From positions 1 through 50,936 of the forward strand of contig CAMCWV010000013.1 in NCBI GenBank assembly GCA_945882915.1: a stretch of 50,936 nt of DNA, given 5' to 3'. The notes beneath the pieces were generated by a model that saw nothing but the letters and a program-made list of their open reading frames with translations, made no database searches and was not told where the DNA came from. Of the stretch, positions 28,101-37,300 are shown in pieces. A program made the position numbers and the translations under genes. The stretch is from Waddlia chondrophila WSU 86-1044 (GTDB taxonomy: Bacteria > Chlamydiota > Chlamydiia > Chlamydiales > CAMCWV01). How positions within the stretch are numbered: position 1 is the stretch's first letter; each line of letters opens with the position of its first letter.

Positions 28101-28882
28101 TAAACAGGAAGTGGGGAGATGACAGTTGAGAAGGCAGGGATAAGACGTGGCAGATTGGCCTGAGAAATATAGAAAAATAGCGTAAGGTCTGGGAAGTTGA
28201 TCGTGATTCCATTCGGGAGGTTTTCTATTGAGTGTTCAAATGCAATGGAATAGTTAGATCCGTGTTCCTGTGAGAGGATCAGCCATTTTGCAAGATCTGA
28301 CCAAAAAGAGAGCTCGTAGCGGAGTCCTGGATTTGGGCGCCCTTGTTTCCAGTAGAGGAGGTCTTCTGGGGATAGCATCGAAAATTTTAATGAGTTTTCT
28401 TCAGTTTCGATGGGGCGGTGAATAATAATCTCTTCAAGTCGGTGTTCTGCAGCTTTTGTTTTAGCTTCTACAGAGAAGAGGAGTTTCCCGACGGGAGTTT
28501 TAAAAACGTATAGAGAGGGGGACATCCTTGTTAGCAGGGAGGCTTCTGTCCCTAGCCGCTCAGAAGAGCAAAGGCATAGGCCATTCCAGAGGGAGCATTC
28601 GAACCTCACGTGGAGCGGCTCGGTGTGTTTGTCATAAAGCGCGAGGATTGCAGCTGCCATATGGATGCAGGGGGCCTCTTTGTCTGCTTGGCTGCAGCTG
28701 CAAAAGCCATCCATGATGGCGCCGGCATTGTCAAGCTGTAGAAATGGCCAAATCTCTTTCCCTGAAGCCTTATCGGTGACAGCGACTTGGTAGGTGCAGC
28801 CAGAAAACAAAATCTCTTTTACCCGTCCTTCAGCGAGGTATTGTTCTGCAAGAGGGCGGTGTTTTTCGAGTGATTGTTTCAT
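25154..28882 (-). CDS. SNF2-family helicase with SWIM zinc finger
   Basis: 1242 aa. A SWIM zinc finger (CSCSQADKEAPCIHMAAA) is near residues 58-75. Residues 300-650 hold four diverged repeats of about 95 aa, each opening with W-[IL]-Y-[VIL]-x3-GF (WIYVKEWGF, WLYLENRGF, WLYIQGQGF, YVYVKEEGF). The helicase follows: Walker A DDMGLGKT (about 795), DEIQ box (about 895), TGTPIEN, and QATDRVHRIGQ. SWIM-SNF2 proteins are conserved in Chlamydiae (CT555/CT708 type); a role in chromatin remodelling or transcription restart is probable. Start ATG at 28882. It is transcribed against der. Confidence 0.92.
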   Translation of the reverse strand: MKQSLEKHRPLAEQYLAEGRVKEILFSGCTYQVAVTDKASGKEIWPFLQLDNAGAIMDGFCSCSQADKEAPCIHMAAAILALYDKHTEPLHVRFECSLWNGLCLCSSERLGTEASLLTRMSPSLYVFKTPVGKLLFSVEAKTKAAEHRLEEIIIHRPIETEENSLKFSMLSPEDLLYWKQGRPNPGLRYELSFWSDLAKWLILSQEHGSNYSIAFEHSIENLPNGITINFPDLTLFFYISQANLPRLIPAFSTVISPLPVYKNREKSIGKITYNPDTASLHVDTNKTDSQSDEPPAHAASRQIGDWIYVKEWGFHPIHKHLLATSPVIPPGKVAEVLTEHLPLIKEHLHGTKIQSIAVHVSYKLSFDSNWALHVSGYIFTPGDLEAPTSRYFDNWLYLENRGFCRLAEKPLFGIPTSIIPEQKVADFVSLHRHWLNAQKEFQIHLVGIVEDLTYNLDKDGNLHFKNYLEINDDATSTKDFGQWLYIQGQGFYEKQPISQEISIHSGVIIRAHEIGPFIKDFKNDLGQVRQFFSASCPVASCVLAIELRGEKSLVITPKYKLHSGYQRSQLRFFGDYVYVKEEGFSELPPQARPPEKYHEQVIIQNEQIPLFLAYELGTLSHLITKIDPRLRRPEELKVVLSHLSLDKVKGIEAFTTGISFQSELGSVEASQVWTAMKRRQLYLFSDAGLLNLQDERFHWLRSLASKQVNAEENSLTLSSLEWMRLTALEEVQAPTENSAETAETRALFNQLISIQAPSPPDLTGLKSDLRHYQELGVQWLWFLYHYGLSGLLCDDMGLGKTHQAMALLAAIRNRHKEQNSKPRPFIVACPTSVIYHWQDKLKRFLPSLRVCTFYGLERTLENFEEHYDLLLTSYGILRLEKAELAKIPFEVAIFDEIQIAKNKQSQTHAALASLNATMRLGLTGTPIENHLWELKALFDITLPSYMPSDTNYRELFTSPIEKTQDEVAKAALTRLIKPFVLRRKKEDVLKELPEKTEEIAYCELSADQKELYQSILTQSREGVLAALKDDATPIPYAHIFAALTSLKQICNHPAVFKKSPDAYLDYQSGKWDLFVELINEARESNQKVVVFSQYLYMLDIIESHLSSIEVPFASLRGSTTNRPEQIQRFQEDPACAVFVASLQAAGLGIDLTAGSVVIHYDRWWTAARENQATDRVHRIGQKRGVQVFKLVTKGTLEEKIHQIIESKALLMEEIIGTDDHTQLKVLGRQELIEIFSLDPATL

Positions 28883-28914
28883 TATAAGAATTTTTTATTC
28901 AGTGAATCTATCTA

Positions 28915-29074
28915 TACTCCTCTTAGCTGAAAATGGGACTTTGGGCGGCGCCAAAGCCCCGGGGCTGAACGATCGCAAGTGCCCTTTGTATTTCTAATAC
29001 TAAGGCACTTGTGATCGTTCAGCCGCGGGAGCTTTCGCGCTAGCCCAAATTCCCGTTTTCAACTAAGAGGAGTA
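28915..29074. repeat. Family A element, core variant A2
   Basis: 160 bp with TA at 28913-28914 and 29075-29076. The A2 hairpin core is inverted relative to the copies at 4312 and 38161, showing that the core can sit either way round between the same ends. Confidence 0.88.
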
Positions 29075-29247
29075 TATTATGGTTCATTGGGCCCATTTCG
29101 TCTACTTCTTAGGAAAAATACGCCACCCTGCTTAAGCCTTGCCCGCATAATTATACCCAGATTGAGCAATTCGCGTTGAGACTATGCTGTCAACAGGTTG
29201 GAGCAGGCTCAAGATCTAGGTGCTAGATTTTTTCATCACTGGACTGT

Positions 29248-29476
29248 TCTTTTTTTGTATTTTCTCTCACGTTCTCTCACGCCTCTGTGGTTAAAAAAAA
29301 CTGGTATTAATATTTTTGAAACACAGAGAACACAGAGAGGGAGGAAAGCGGGCAATGCCACTTCAATCGTAAGGCTGCCAAAACACCCCCCCCTATAAGC
29401 GTCAAATCTTTCTTGATAAAGTCGCCCTATCTCTCAGGAGTTAAAAAAAATAAACTTTTAGTGGGAGCTGCTGCAT
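29248..29476. repeat. Family B long element, truncated at the left
   Basis: Matches 3042-3281 without the opening palindrome. It carries a run of C near 29388. Confidence 0.75.
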
Positions 29477-29573
29477 TCCAACCTCTCCCTCTTGCAAAAT
29501 TCATGGGGGGTCACTATAAATCAGAATTTTATTTCTGCAAACTGCTCAATCTGGGTTACAACTATGCGAGCAA

Positions 29574-32438
29574 TTATTCTTCTAAGATGAGGCCTGAAGG
29601 GAGGCTCTCTCCAAAGACTTGGGCTTGCTCTTCGCCAGATAAATGAGCCACTTGTGTTAGGAGCTCTTTTAGGCGAAGGCGCTGGTTACTTCCTTCGAAA
29701 TGTTTTAGAATCTTATCGATAGTCACTTCCGTCAGGTTCAGCTCCCGCTGGTCTGTTTTGCGGGCAAGCTGCCCGATCACAAAAGCTGTTTTCCCTTTAT
29801 CGAGTTTTGGGCTCAAGAGTTTTTCTGCCCATAGCTCACATGTTTTGGCTGGGATGGCAGCTGTGACCCCTCCATGCAAGAGGTGGCGAGCGCCAAGGCG
29901 CCCCAAAGCCCAGTAGTCACACTCTTCTCCGTTTCCAGAAAGAATTTTCTCCAGAGAGATAGCACCGAGGTTAGTTTTGACTGAGATGTCCAGCCATTCC
30001 ATTGCCGCAAGAGCCCGGATCTTTTCTGCATATTCGTGGGCGTTAGTCCGTTGCTTGGTGTCAAGGCTTAAGACTTGCTTGCTGAGGATAAAAGGTAAAA
30101 GTTCGCTTGAGAGCTGTACTTGTTGCCCTTTATTAAGCCCGGCAGCAATGCGCCTGTAACAGATCCAGCGCTGAATCTGTGTTTGGATGTTCTTTTCAGA
30201 GTTTTTTGTTTGTTTGCTCTCGCTTAAAATAAGTCTCCAGAGCTCTTTGACTCTAAAGTCATCTAGGGGATGTCCAAATCCAGGACGGAGAAAGAAACCA
30301 GCTAAGTTCCACCATCTGGCTTCGTGATCTGCCGAAATTGTTCGATGGGGCGCAGATTCAATAAGCGCAGACCAGAGCCCGCGGAGGGTGCTTGGAGGCC
30401 ATTCTTGTCTGGGCTTTTCTAGGAGTCTTTCGAGCTCAGTGATGATTTTTGCTGGACTGAGCGTTCCATTTTTACTGAATGCGAAGGTAATCGTTTCTTT
30501 TGCTTTTTCTAGATAGGCACTGTCAAATGTTTCGTCAATGCGCGAAGCGGCTCCTTTTGAGAGGCTATAATCTTGTCCTGACGAAGAGCTTCCTTGAGAA
30601 GCGCGAACTTGAAATTCTAAGGCCCATTTGTGCTCTGTTGTTTGAGACTCTACCCAGAGCTCTAATGTTCCGATTTCTGTGAGGTGGATCGTCAGCTTTA
30701 CGGGGATTGTTGAGACGTTTTTGGGGTCTGGCTGTTTTTTACCAAACTTTAAGATGGTTGTCAGGGGCGGTAGGGGGTGCATCTCTTCTTCATTGATAGA
30801 GATGAGGTCGCCGATTTTGTCGTGAAGACGGGTATTTGAGGTGAAAAGTGTAAAGGATACTGGCGTGTTGGGAATGAGCTGGAAGGTTTTGTCGGAGGTG
30901 TAGCGCGCTCCTTCTTCGCTGCCTCTGGGAAGTAGGGTTAGCGCTTTGGTTAGCGCTTTTGGTTCCATTGAGCCCTCTGCGCGCTTGACTTCGATGCCGA
31001 GGTAGTAGTTGCGGGCGGCTCCTCCTGAAATGCGCGTGCCTGTGCCTCTGCAAACTAGGCCAAAGTAGGTAGCTCCTCTAGCGACTGCCAAGTCAAGACT
31101 TTTTGAATGCAAAACTGTTGGTGGCTCCCCACTAAACCACTCCTTCATTGAGCGGAGAATGGCTTCTTGAAACAGGCTTGGCTTTAGACTGCCACCATTA
31201 AAAAGGATGTGGTCGGGACGGCGTGGCTGTTTGTCACCTTCTGCATTTTGGAGGAAATGGGCGAGGTGTTTGGTGATAGAGGGTTCGCTTTCGTAGGGGA
31301 GGCCCATTGTCCGAATGCCCCCTTGATGCCTAATCTTTACCGCTTCTGACAGCGGGTAAAGACCAAAGAAGCCGTTCATGAGAATATTGATTAGCTCTTG
31401 CTTAGACACCTCTACAGAAAGGCTCCCTTCAATTACCAGGGAGCCGGTTCCTTCAAGCACAATAGAAAGTGTTTCTGAGGAAGAGGCCTCTTTAGAAAAC
31501 AAGCTCTCTTTTGCAGCGCGCGCTTTGTGGAGGAGCTGCAGCCACTGCTGCGTGGTCAATTCTGGGGAGCCTCCTTGCCTTAACTTGGCTTCTAGATGAT
31601 GACAGAGGGCATTGTCCATATTGTCACCTCCAAGAAGAAGGTGGCTTCCTACAGCCATCCTTTGGAAGGAGAGTTTTCCATCTACAGAAGTGACGTCAAT
31701 GAGGCTAAAGTCTGTGGTGCCTCCTCCAACGTCACAGACGAGGACCCTCTCGCCACTTTTTAATTCTGTATAGTCAGAAGCCTCGCTGTCAAAAATCCAG
31801 CTGTAAAAGGCAGCTTGAGGCTCTTCAAGAAGAGTCATCTGCACAAAGCCGGCAGCTTTTGCAGCCTCTACAGTGAGCGCTCTGGCAAATTCATCAAAAG
31901 AAGCGGGCACTGTGAGGACGATGTGTTGCTGCTCAAACTCTTTGGCAGGATTGTGTTTTGCTATAACTGCATTCCAAGCATTTTTAATGTGATTGAGGTA
32001 GGCGCTGGCAGCCTCGACAGGGCTAATTCTTCGTGAAGGGTCTGCGCACTCTGTTGGGAGGATTTTCTCTTTTCGGTTAGCTGTAGAATTACAGAGCCAG
32101 CTTTTGGCCGAGCGGACGAGGTTTGTGGGGACTCTAGCGCCGTGCTCTTTTGCAAAAGTCCCGACGGCGTGCTTTAGAATGGTGCTTTCTCTGTCGGGTG
32201 ATGCGGGGCTCCACGGGAGGTTGAGCGTGCCGCGCGGAAGTTCGTGGTCGCTGCTGATGTAATAAAAAGAGGGGAGAACCTCTTTGGTTTCTACAATTCC
32301 AGGGGCTGTTAGTTGCGGAATTCGAAAGGTGTGGATCTGCTGGTGCGGGAGCTTGCGAGCTTCTGTATCGATGTAGCAGGCGGCGCTGTTGGTTGTGCCT
32401 AAGTCGATTCCAATGATGTAACGGGAGTACTCGGTCAT
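29574..32438 (-). CDS. Hsp70-family protein with long C-terminal extension
   Basis: 954 aa. The ATPase domain is clear: GIDLGTTNSAACYID near residue 10, VLVCDVGGGTTDFSL near 235, and ILFNGGSLKP near 415. The domain is longer than in DnaK, with inserts, and the C-terminal 380 residues do not look like a DnaK substrate domain; they match what I know of the Hsp70 group with a DUF3731 C-terminus. It should be a cytoplasmic ATPase of chaperone type, clients unknown. Start ATG 32438 has AAGGGG upstream. Confidence 0.88.
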   Translation of the reverse strand: MTEYSRYIIGIDLGTTNSAACYIDTEARKLPHQQIHTFRIPQLTAPGIVETKEVLPSFYYISSDHELPRGTLNLPWSPASPDRESTILKHAVGTFAKEHGARVPTNLVRSAKSWLCNSTANRKEKILPTECADPSRRISPVEAASAYLNHIKNAWNAVIAKHNPAKEFEQQHIVLTVPASFDEFARALTVEAAKAAGFVQMTLLEEPQAAFYSWIFDSEASDYTELKSGERVLVCDVGGGTTDFSLIDVTSVDGKLSFQRMAVGSHLLLGGDNMDNALCHHLEAKLRQGGSPELTTQQWLQLLHKARAAKESLFSKEASSSETLSIVLEGTGSLVIEGSLSVEVSKQELINILMNGFFGLYPLSEAVKIRHQGGIRTMGLPYESEPSITKHLAHFLQNAEGDKQPRRPDHILFNGGSLKPSLFQEAILRSMKEWFSGEPPTVLHSKSLDLAVARGATYFGLVCRGTGTRISGGAARNYYLGIEVKRAEGSMEPKALTKALTLLPRGSEEGARYTSDKTFQLIPNTPVSFTLFTSNTRLHDKIGDLISINEEEMHPLPPLTTILKFGKKQPDPKNVSTIPVKLTIHLTEIGTLELWVESQTTEHKWALEFQVRASQGSSSSGQDYSLSKGAASRIDETFDSAYLEKAKETITFAFSKNGTLSPAKIITELERLLEKPRQEWPPSTLRGLWSALIESAPHRTISADHEARWWNLAGFFLRPGFGHPLDDFRVKELWRLILSESKQTKNSEKNIQTQIQRWICYRRIAAGLNKGQQVQLSSELLPFILSKQVLSLDTKQRTNAHEYAEKIRALAAMEWLDISVKTNLGAISLEKILSGNGEECDYWALGRLGARHLLHGGVTAAIPAKTCELWAEKLLSPKLDKGKTAFVIGQLARKTDQRELNLTEVTIDKILKHFEGSNQRLRLKELLTQVAHLSGEEQAQVFGESLPSGLILEE

Positions 32439-32459
32439 TGTTCAGGCCCCTTATGTCAA

Positions 32460-32815
32460 CTGCAAAGATGTGGAGAGGGATTTTAACGCAAAGACGCAAT
32501 TTAAACGCAATTTAAACGCAAAGGCGTGGGAGATGCAAAGGCGTAAAGAAATGCGGGTTTTGAAACACAGAGAACACAGAGAAAAAAAAGAGAGAGAAAG
32601 AGAGAGAAATACAAGAATAGGATAGATAGAGAAGGGTAAGTGAGGGGTGTCTCTTATTTTATCCACATTCTATTTTCTATCCTGCAGCCGAAGGCTATCC
32701 TGCTTATCCTGTTCTTCTTTCTTTTCTCTTTCTCTCTTCTCTGTGTTTCAAAACCTGTATTTCTTTGCGCCTTTGCATCTTTGCGTTTAAATTGCCTTTG
32801 CGTTGAAAATTTAGT
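32460..32815. repeat. Family C block, large inverted repeat
   Basis: Left arm units (AACGCAAAGACGCAATTT, AAACGCAAAGGCG, TTTTGAAACACAGAGAACAC) are matched on the right by GTGTTTCAAAACC, TTTGCGCCTTTGCATC and TTGCGTTTAAATTGCC. A polypurine stretch (32580-32620) and GATAGATAGAG lie towards the middle. It fills the whole gap between the Hsp70-like gene and ald. Confidence 0.75.
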
Positions 32816-32816
32816 G

Positions 32817-33929
32817 CTAGTCTAGGAACTGCTCACGGGGGTGGTATTTGTAACCTAGGTCATCTGCGACATGTTCGTTTGTAACATTGCCTAGGCAGAC
32901 GTTTAAGCCCATTCGAAGGTAGGGATCTTCTTTAAGTGCTTTTTTGTAGCCCTTATTAGCAATGGCCAGTGCATTTTTGTAGGTGGCGTTTGTTAGCGCC
33001 TCAGTTGCTGTACGTGCACATGCACCAGGCATGTTAGTCACGCAGTAGTGAACGACCCCCTCCTCAATGTATGTTGGTTCTGAGTGGGTTGTTGCTCTTG
33101 AGGTTTCTATGCAGCCCCCTTGATCGATTGCCACATCGACAATAACAGAGCCGTGTTCCATCTTCTTAAGAAGATCGCGAGTGACGAGTCTAGGGGCTGT
33201 TTTTCCTGGTAGAAGAACGGCTCCAATAACAAGGTCTGCGTGAATAAGCGCTTCTTCAATAGCCCACGGTGTGGAATAGAGCGTCTTGAGTGCATGGCCG
33301 AAGGTTTCATCAAGGGCGCGCAGTCTAGAAAGCGAGTTGTCTACGATAGTGACAGAAGCTCCTAACCCCATTGCCATGCGTGCAGATTGAGTTCCGACAA
33401 CACCGCCGCCAAGGACAACCACATTTCCAGGAGGAACTCCAGGGACGCCGCCAAGAAGGACCCCTTTGCCGCCGTGGATCATTTGAAGCGCAGTTGCCCC
33501 TACTTGGACGGCAATACGTCCAGCAACTTCGCTCATTGGAGTAAGAAGCGGAAGCCCGCCGAAGCTGTCGGTTACAGTTTCGTAGGCAATTGCAACTACT
33601 TTTCTTTCAAGCAGCCGTTTTGTTTGCTCTGGATCGGGTGCTAAGTGAAGGAAGCAAAAGAGGATCTGCCCTTCGTGCATCAGTGGGAACTCACTTTCCT
33701 GAGGCTCTTTAACTTTGATGACCATGTCGGCTTGGTAGGTTTCTGCTGCAGTTGTGACGATTTTCGCTCCTGCAGAAATGTAAGTTAGGTCATGAAAGCC
33801 GATAGCCTCCCCAGCATTCGTTTGCACGAGAACCGTGTGGCCGGATTCGACGAGCGCTTTAACCATTGAAGGTGTTGCTCCGACGCGATATTCTTGGTCT
33901 TTAATTTCTTTTGGAACGCCGATCTTCAT
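32817..33929 (-). CDS. ald: Alanine dehydrogenase
   Basis: 370 aa, full length. N-terminal pyruvate-binding residues Arg15 (YRVGATP), Lys74 (KVKEP) and His95 (LHLAPD) are present, as are the NAD-binding GGGVVGT and the C-terminal TNMPGACART. It converts alanine to pyruvate and ammonium with NAD. The enzyme is unusual in host-dependent bacteria and may let the cell use host alanine. Start ATG 33929. Confidence 0.96.
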   Translation of the reverse strand: MKIGVPKEIKDQEYRVGATPSMVKALVESGHTVLVQTNAGEAIGFHDLTYISAGAKIVTTAAETYQADMVIKVKEPQESEFPLMHEGQILFCFLHLAPDPEQTKRLLERKVVAIAYETVTDSFGGLPLLTPMSEVAGRIAVQVGATALQMIHGGKGVLLGGVPGVPPGNVVVLGGGVVGTQSARMAMGLGASVTIVDNSLSRLRALDETFGHALKTLYSTPWAIEEALIHADLVIGAVLLPGKTAPRLVTRDLLKKMEHGSVIVDVAIDQGGCIETSRATTHSEPTYIEEGVVHYCVTNMPGACARTATEALTNATYKNALAIANKGYKKALKEDPYLRMGLNVCLGNVTNEHVADDLGYKYHPREQFLD

Positions 33930-33976
33930 TAGTTGCCTATAAGTTTTGTTTGTACTTTTTTGGTTTGTGCTCTAAA

Positions 33977-34345
33977 TACTTTTCACCACAGAGAGGAGTA
34001 TTCCTTTAATTCTAGTTTCTTCGTAACAGTTCACATGCACCGACGAAGGAGGGGTATGTGAACTGTTACGTTTCTTCCTCATTTATGAGGAAGCGCTGCC
34101 TTAGCGTTTGCCCTCTCCAGAAGGTAACGTGGGCAGACTTTGGTCTGGGGTTTCAGACCGAAGCCTACAGCAAACGTTTGCTTGGTGGCAGGTTAGATCC
34201 CAGACCAAAGTCTGCCCACGTTAACTTCTGGAGAGGGCAACCCTTTAATTGCTACGGGCTTCTTCTCTTTTTTTCTTTTGTGCGCCGTCCAAATTCCCAT
34301 TTTCAGCTAAGAGGAGTATATACTCCTCTGTGGTGAAAAGTATTT
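33977..34345. repeat. Composite element with nested B, D and A1
   Basis: Outer arms ATACTTTTCACCACAGAG (near 33976) and CTCTGTGGTGAAAAGTAT (near 34327) bound the block. Inside are a B palindrome (34023-34069) with exact 8-bp repeats GTTTCTTC on both sides (34015-34022, 34070-34077), a full D element (34105-34245; arms TTGCCCTCTCCAGAAGG and partner, inner arms GTGGGCAGACTTTGGTCTGG and partner), and the A1 right end (to 34318, then TA). Confidence 0.8.
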
Positions 34346-34350
34346 ATCTT

Positions 34351-37300
34351 CTAGGGTGACACCCCTGCTAGCTGCGACTGTAATTCTAGCGCAAGGACAG
34401 TCGACACCCCTTTTTCTTGCATCGAGATGCCCAAGAGAATATCCGCAATCGACATCGTTCGCTTGTTGTGAGTAATGATGATGAATTGCGTTTTTTCTAA
34501 AAACTGTCTCAAGAGCTCTGTAAAGCGCCTGACGTTGGTGTCATCGAGCGGAGCGTCAACTTCGTCTAGGATACAGAAAGGTGAAGGCTTAACCTCAAAG
34601 ATTGCAAAGAGAAGGGCCATCGCTGTCATGCATTTTTCGCCTCCAGAAAGCAGCGAGATCGACCTCATCTGTTTGCCTGGAGGTTTAGCTATGATCTCTA
34701 TCCCTGCTTCAAGAATATCTTCAGAATCAGCAAATTTAAGGTCAGCTTCCCCACCGTTAAAGAGGATGGCGAAGTTTTTGCGGAAACAGTCGCGGATGCT
34801 TTCAAAGGTTTGTTTGAATAGATGGCCGCTTTCTCCGTCGAGCTCTTTAATGATGCTGCTGAGTTCGTTTTTCGAGCCTTGGAGGTCTTCTAGCTGTGTG
34901 GAAAGTAGGTCGCGACGTTGACGTTGCGTCTCAAAGTCTTCGATAGAGGCCATATTGACTTGGCTGCTTGCTTCGACATCTTTTCGCAGGCGACGCACTT
35001 CGGTCTCTGCTTCTTGTACCGAGGTTTTTAGATTAGTATCAAGATCTGGGAGACTCTCTTTTTCTATTTGGTACCGCTCTAGGAGTTCTTGGCTAATAGC
35101 CGCTTGGGAGGTGGCTTGCTGCGCTTTTTGCACTTCTTGGCGGTGGGCGCGCTCTTCAAGCTCTTTCATGGAGGTAAGCTCTTTGGTTAACTGAACCTCA
35201 GTGCCTTGTAGCTTTTCTTTTGTTGTGTTGAGCGCTTGTTTTAAGACAGCTTGGGTCTTTGAAACCTCTGTAGAGTTTGCCTCTGCTTCTTGCAGAATCT
35301 TAGAGGTGGTCTCGATGAGGTTTTTGAGTTTGGTTTTGAGCTCATCTGTTGAGGCAAGCTCTTGGCTAAGCAGCTGCTCTTGTTTGGTGTGCGCCTGTTC
35401 TTTAATTTCGTAGACACCCAGGTTGTGGAGGAGCTCTTGAACATCCTTCGAGAGCTTTTTAATTATCCCTTCTCGCTGTCTTTGCTCGCTACGCTTTACA
35501 TCCAACCCTTTTTGCTCTTGTAGGCTCTCTGCTTTTAAGGTCTCGACGCTTTTTTGAAGCTCTCCAGAGTGTATCTTGGCTGCAGTGTGCTTTTTCAAAA
35601 CCTCTTCTAGAGGGGCTTGTAGTTTTTTTGATCCCTTCTCGAGGGATGTAAGCTCTGCTTCTGTAGCATTTGTTTCGGATTGCGAGGTGGCAAGGTCTGC
35701 GATGGCTCTTTGGAGTGAGAAGTTAATTTCGACGAGTTTCATCTCGTCCCTACGGATGTGACGATCGGTCTCTGCTCGTTGCATTTGAAGTGTGCTAAGT
35801 TCTTTAGAGATTTTTGCGCAGGCTTGTTCCAGAACAGTTTGTTGCTCTTTAACCTCCGCACAGCGTGTTGACAAGGTTGTAAGCTCGGTTTTTCTTAGGA
35901 AGACGTTGCTTCCCCCTTTGACATTGTCTTGAGTTAGGCTAAACAACACCCCAAGACTGTCGATGATAACCCCATTTTGCGTGACAGTGATAAGGCCGGT
36001 AGAAGAGAGAGGGGAGTGGTCAGAGGTAAGTTCGACGTTTGATAAGAAATGTGAAGGGATCTCTCCTTTTTCGATATGCTGGAGGAGCGATCCTTTTTTA
36101 GGCGCAGAGTTGCTGGCTTTAGCGAGATGCTCAAGGCAGAACAGGGAAAAATCTGTCAGATGGAATTTCTCAGCAAAAGCTAAAACAAGAGCGAGATCAT
36201 CTTGTGTCTCTACAACCAGAGTCTCGGCGTAGAACTGCATTGTTGCAGCAAGTGCCTGCGCGTAAGCTGGGTCTGGCGTGAAGCGCTCGTAAAGGGGGTG
36301 CACTTTTTTGTGTAGAGGGCTTTTTGCACTTGCGGATTCTTTGAGGAGCCGTTTAGCGCCAGAAGAGAGCCCTTCCATTTCATCACGCAGCTGCTCTAAT
36401 ATCTTTTTGCGGACAGAGAGCTCGGTTGTTTCTCTGGTGAGCTCTTTTAGACTTATTTGCTGCGCGCCCAAGGTTGCGGTAAGCTCGGCGCTTTGCTGGT
36501 CTAAAGCGCTTAGAGATTTTCTTTGCGTGTCGATATTTGCAGAAGCGTTTTGCAATTGAGTTCTTAGCTGAGCGTTGCTTTCTGAGAAATCGAGAGCTCG
36601 TTGTTGCAGCTTTGCTTTTTTCTCTTGGAGTAGAGAAACGCGCTTTTGATGAGAGGCAAGCTCTGTTTGCATCTGTTGAAGCTGGCGGTGGAGGTTTTCT
36701 TCGGCCTGCAAGGCTTTTAGCTGTTGCTGTTGGATCTCCCCGAGTTGGTGGTGTCTTTTGCTGAGATGTTCTTCGAGTCCAAAAAGCTCCGCTCTAGCGG
36801 CGTGGAAACGGGCCTCTTCTTCGGCAAGAACTTTTCTGAGTTCTTCGTGCCACTGTTGATTTTGAACGTGCTGAGCGGCAGAGGTCTTTTTTTGGGTCTG
36901 CAGAGAGTCAAGATCTTTTTGCCAGATATGTTCTTTTTTAGAGATCTCTTCAAGCCGTTCTTGATGAGAACGGAGTTCAATTTCTTTGATTTCTTTGGCT
37001 TGATGCGCCTTGTAGACGAGGCCGTTTTGTTTTTCGAGAGACTCTTCTTGCGTGCCTATGCTCAGCTTAAGCTGGGCGATTAAGGTTTTGAGTTTTTGTT
37101 CGTCTTCTAGAAGGGTTGTCTTTTTTTCTTGAAGCTTAGCAAGGTCTTGGTTGCTCTTAGTTTGTTGCTGAGCAAGGGTCTTCCATCTTGTGGCAAGAAG
37201 GTTTTTCTCTAACGTTTCTAGACGTTCTTTGTTCTGCTTGTATTCTCTGGCAAGCTTTGCTTGTTTTTCGAGATCTATGACCCGTTTATCGACTTCTCTG

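Larger units (their letters stand above)
28883..29573. other. Repeat-filled gap between SNF2 and Hsp70-like genes
   Basis: Contains a family A2 element (28915-29074), then a block bounded by CCCAGATTGAGCA (29157-29169) and TGCTCAATCTGGG (29546-29558). The block encloses TTGCCCGCATAATTATA and a family B long copy (29248-29476) that lacks the B palindrome. No gene is seen. Confidence 0.7.

Noticed and set aside
29081..29160. Short frame after the family A element (ATG following its ribosome-like end at 29080)
   Set aside because: The frame closes quickly and shows no protein-like sequence, so the ribosome-like end here serves no gene.
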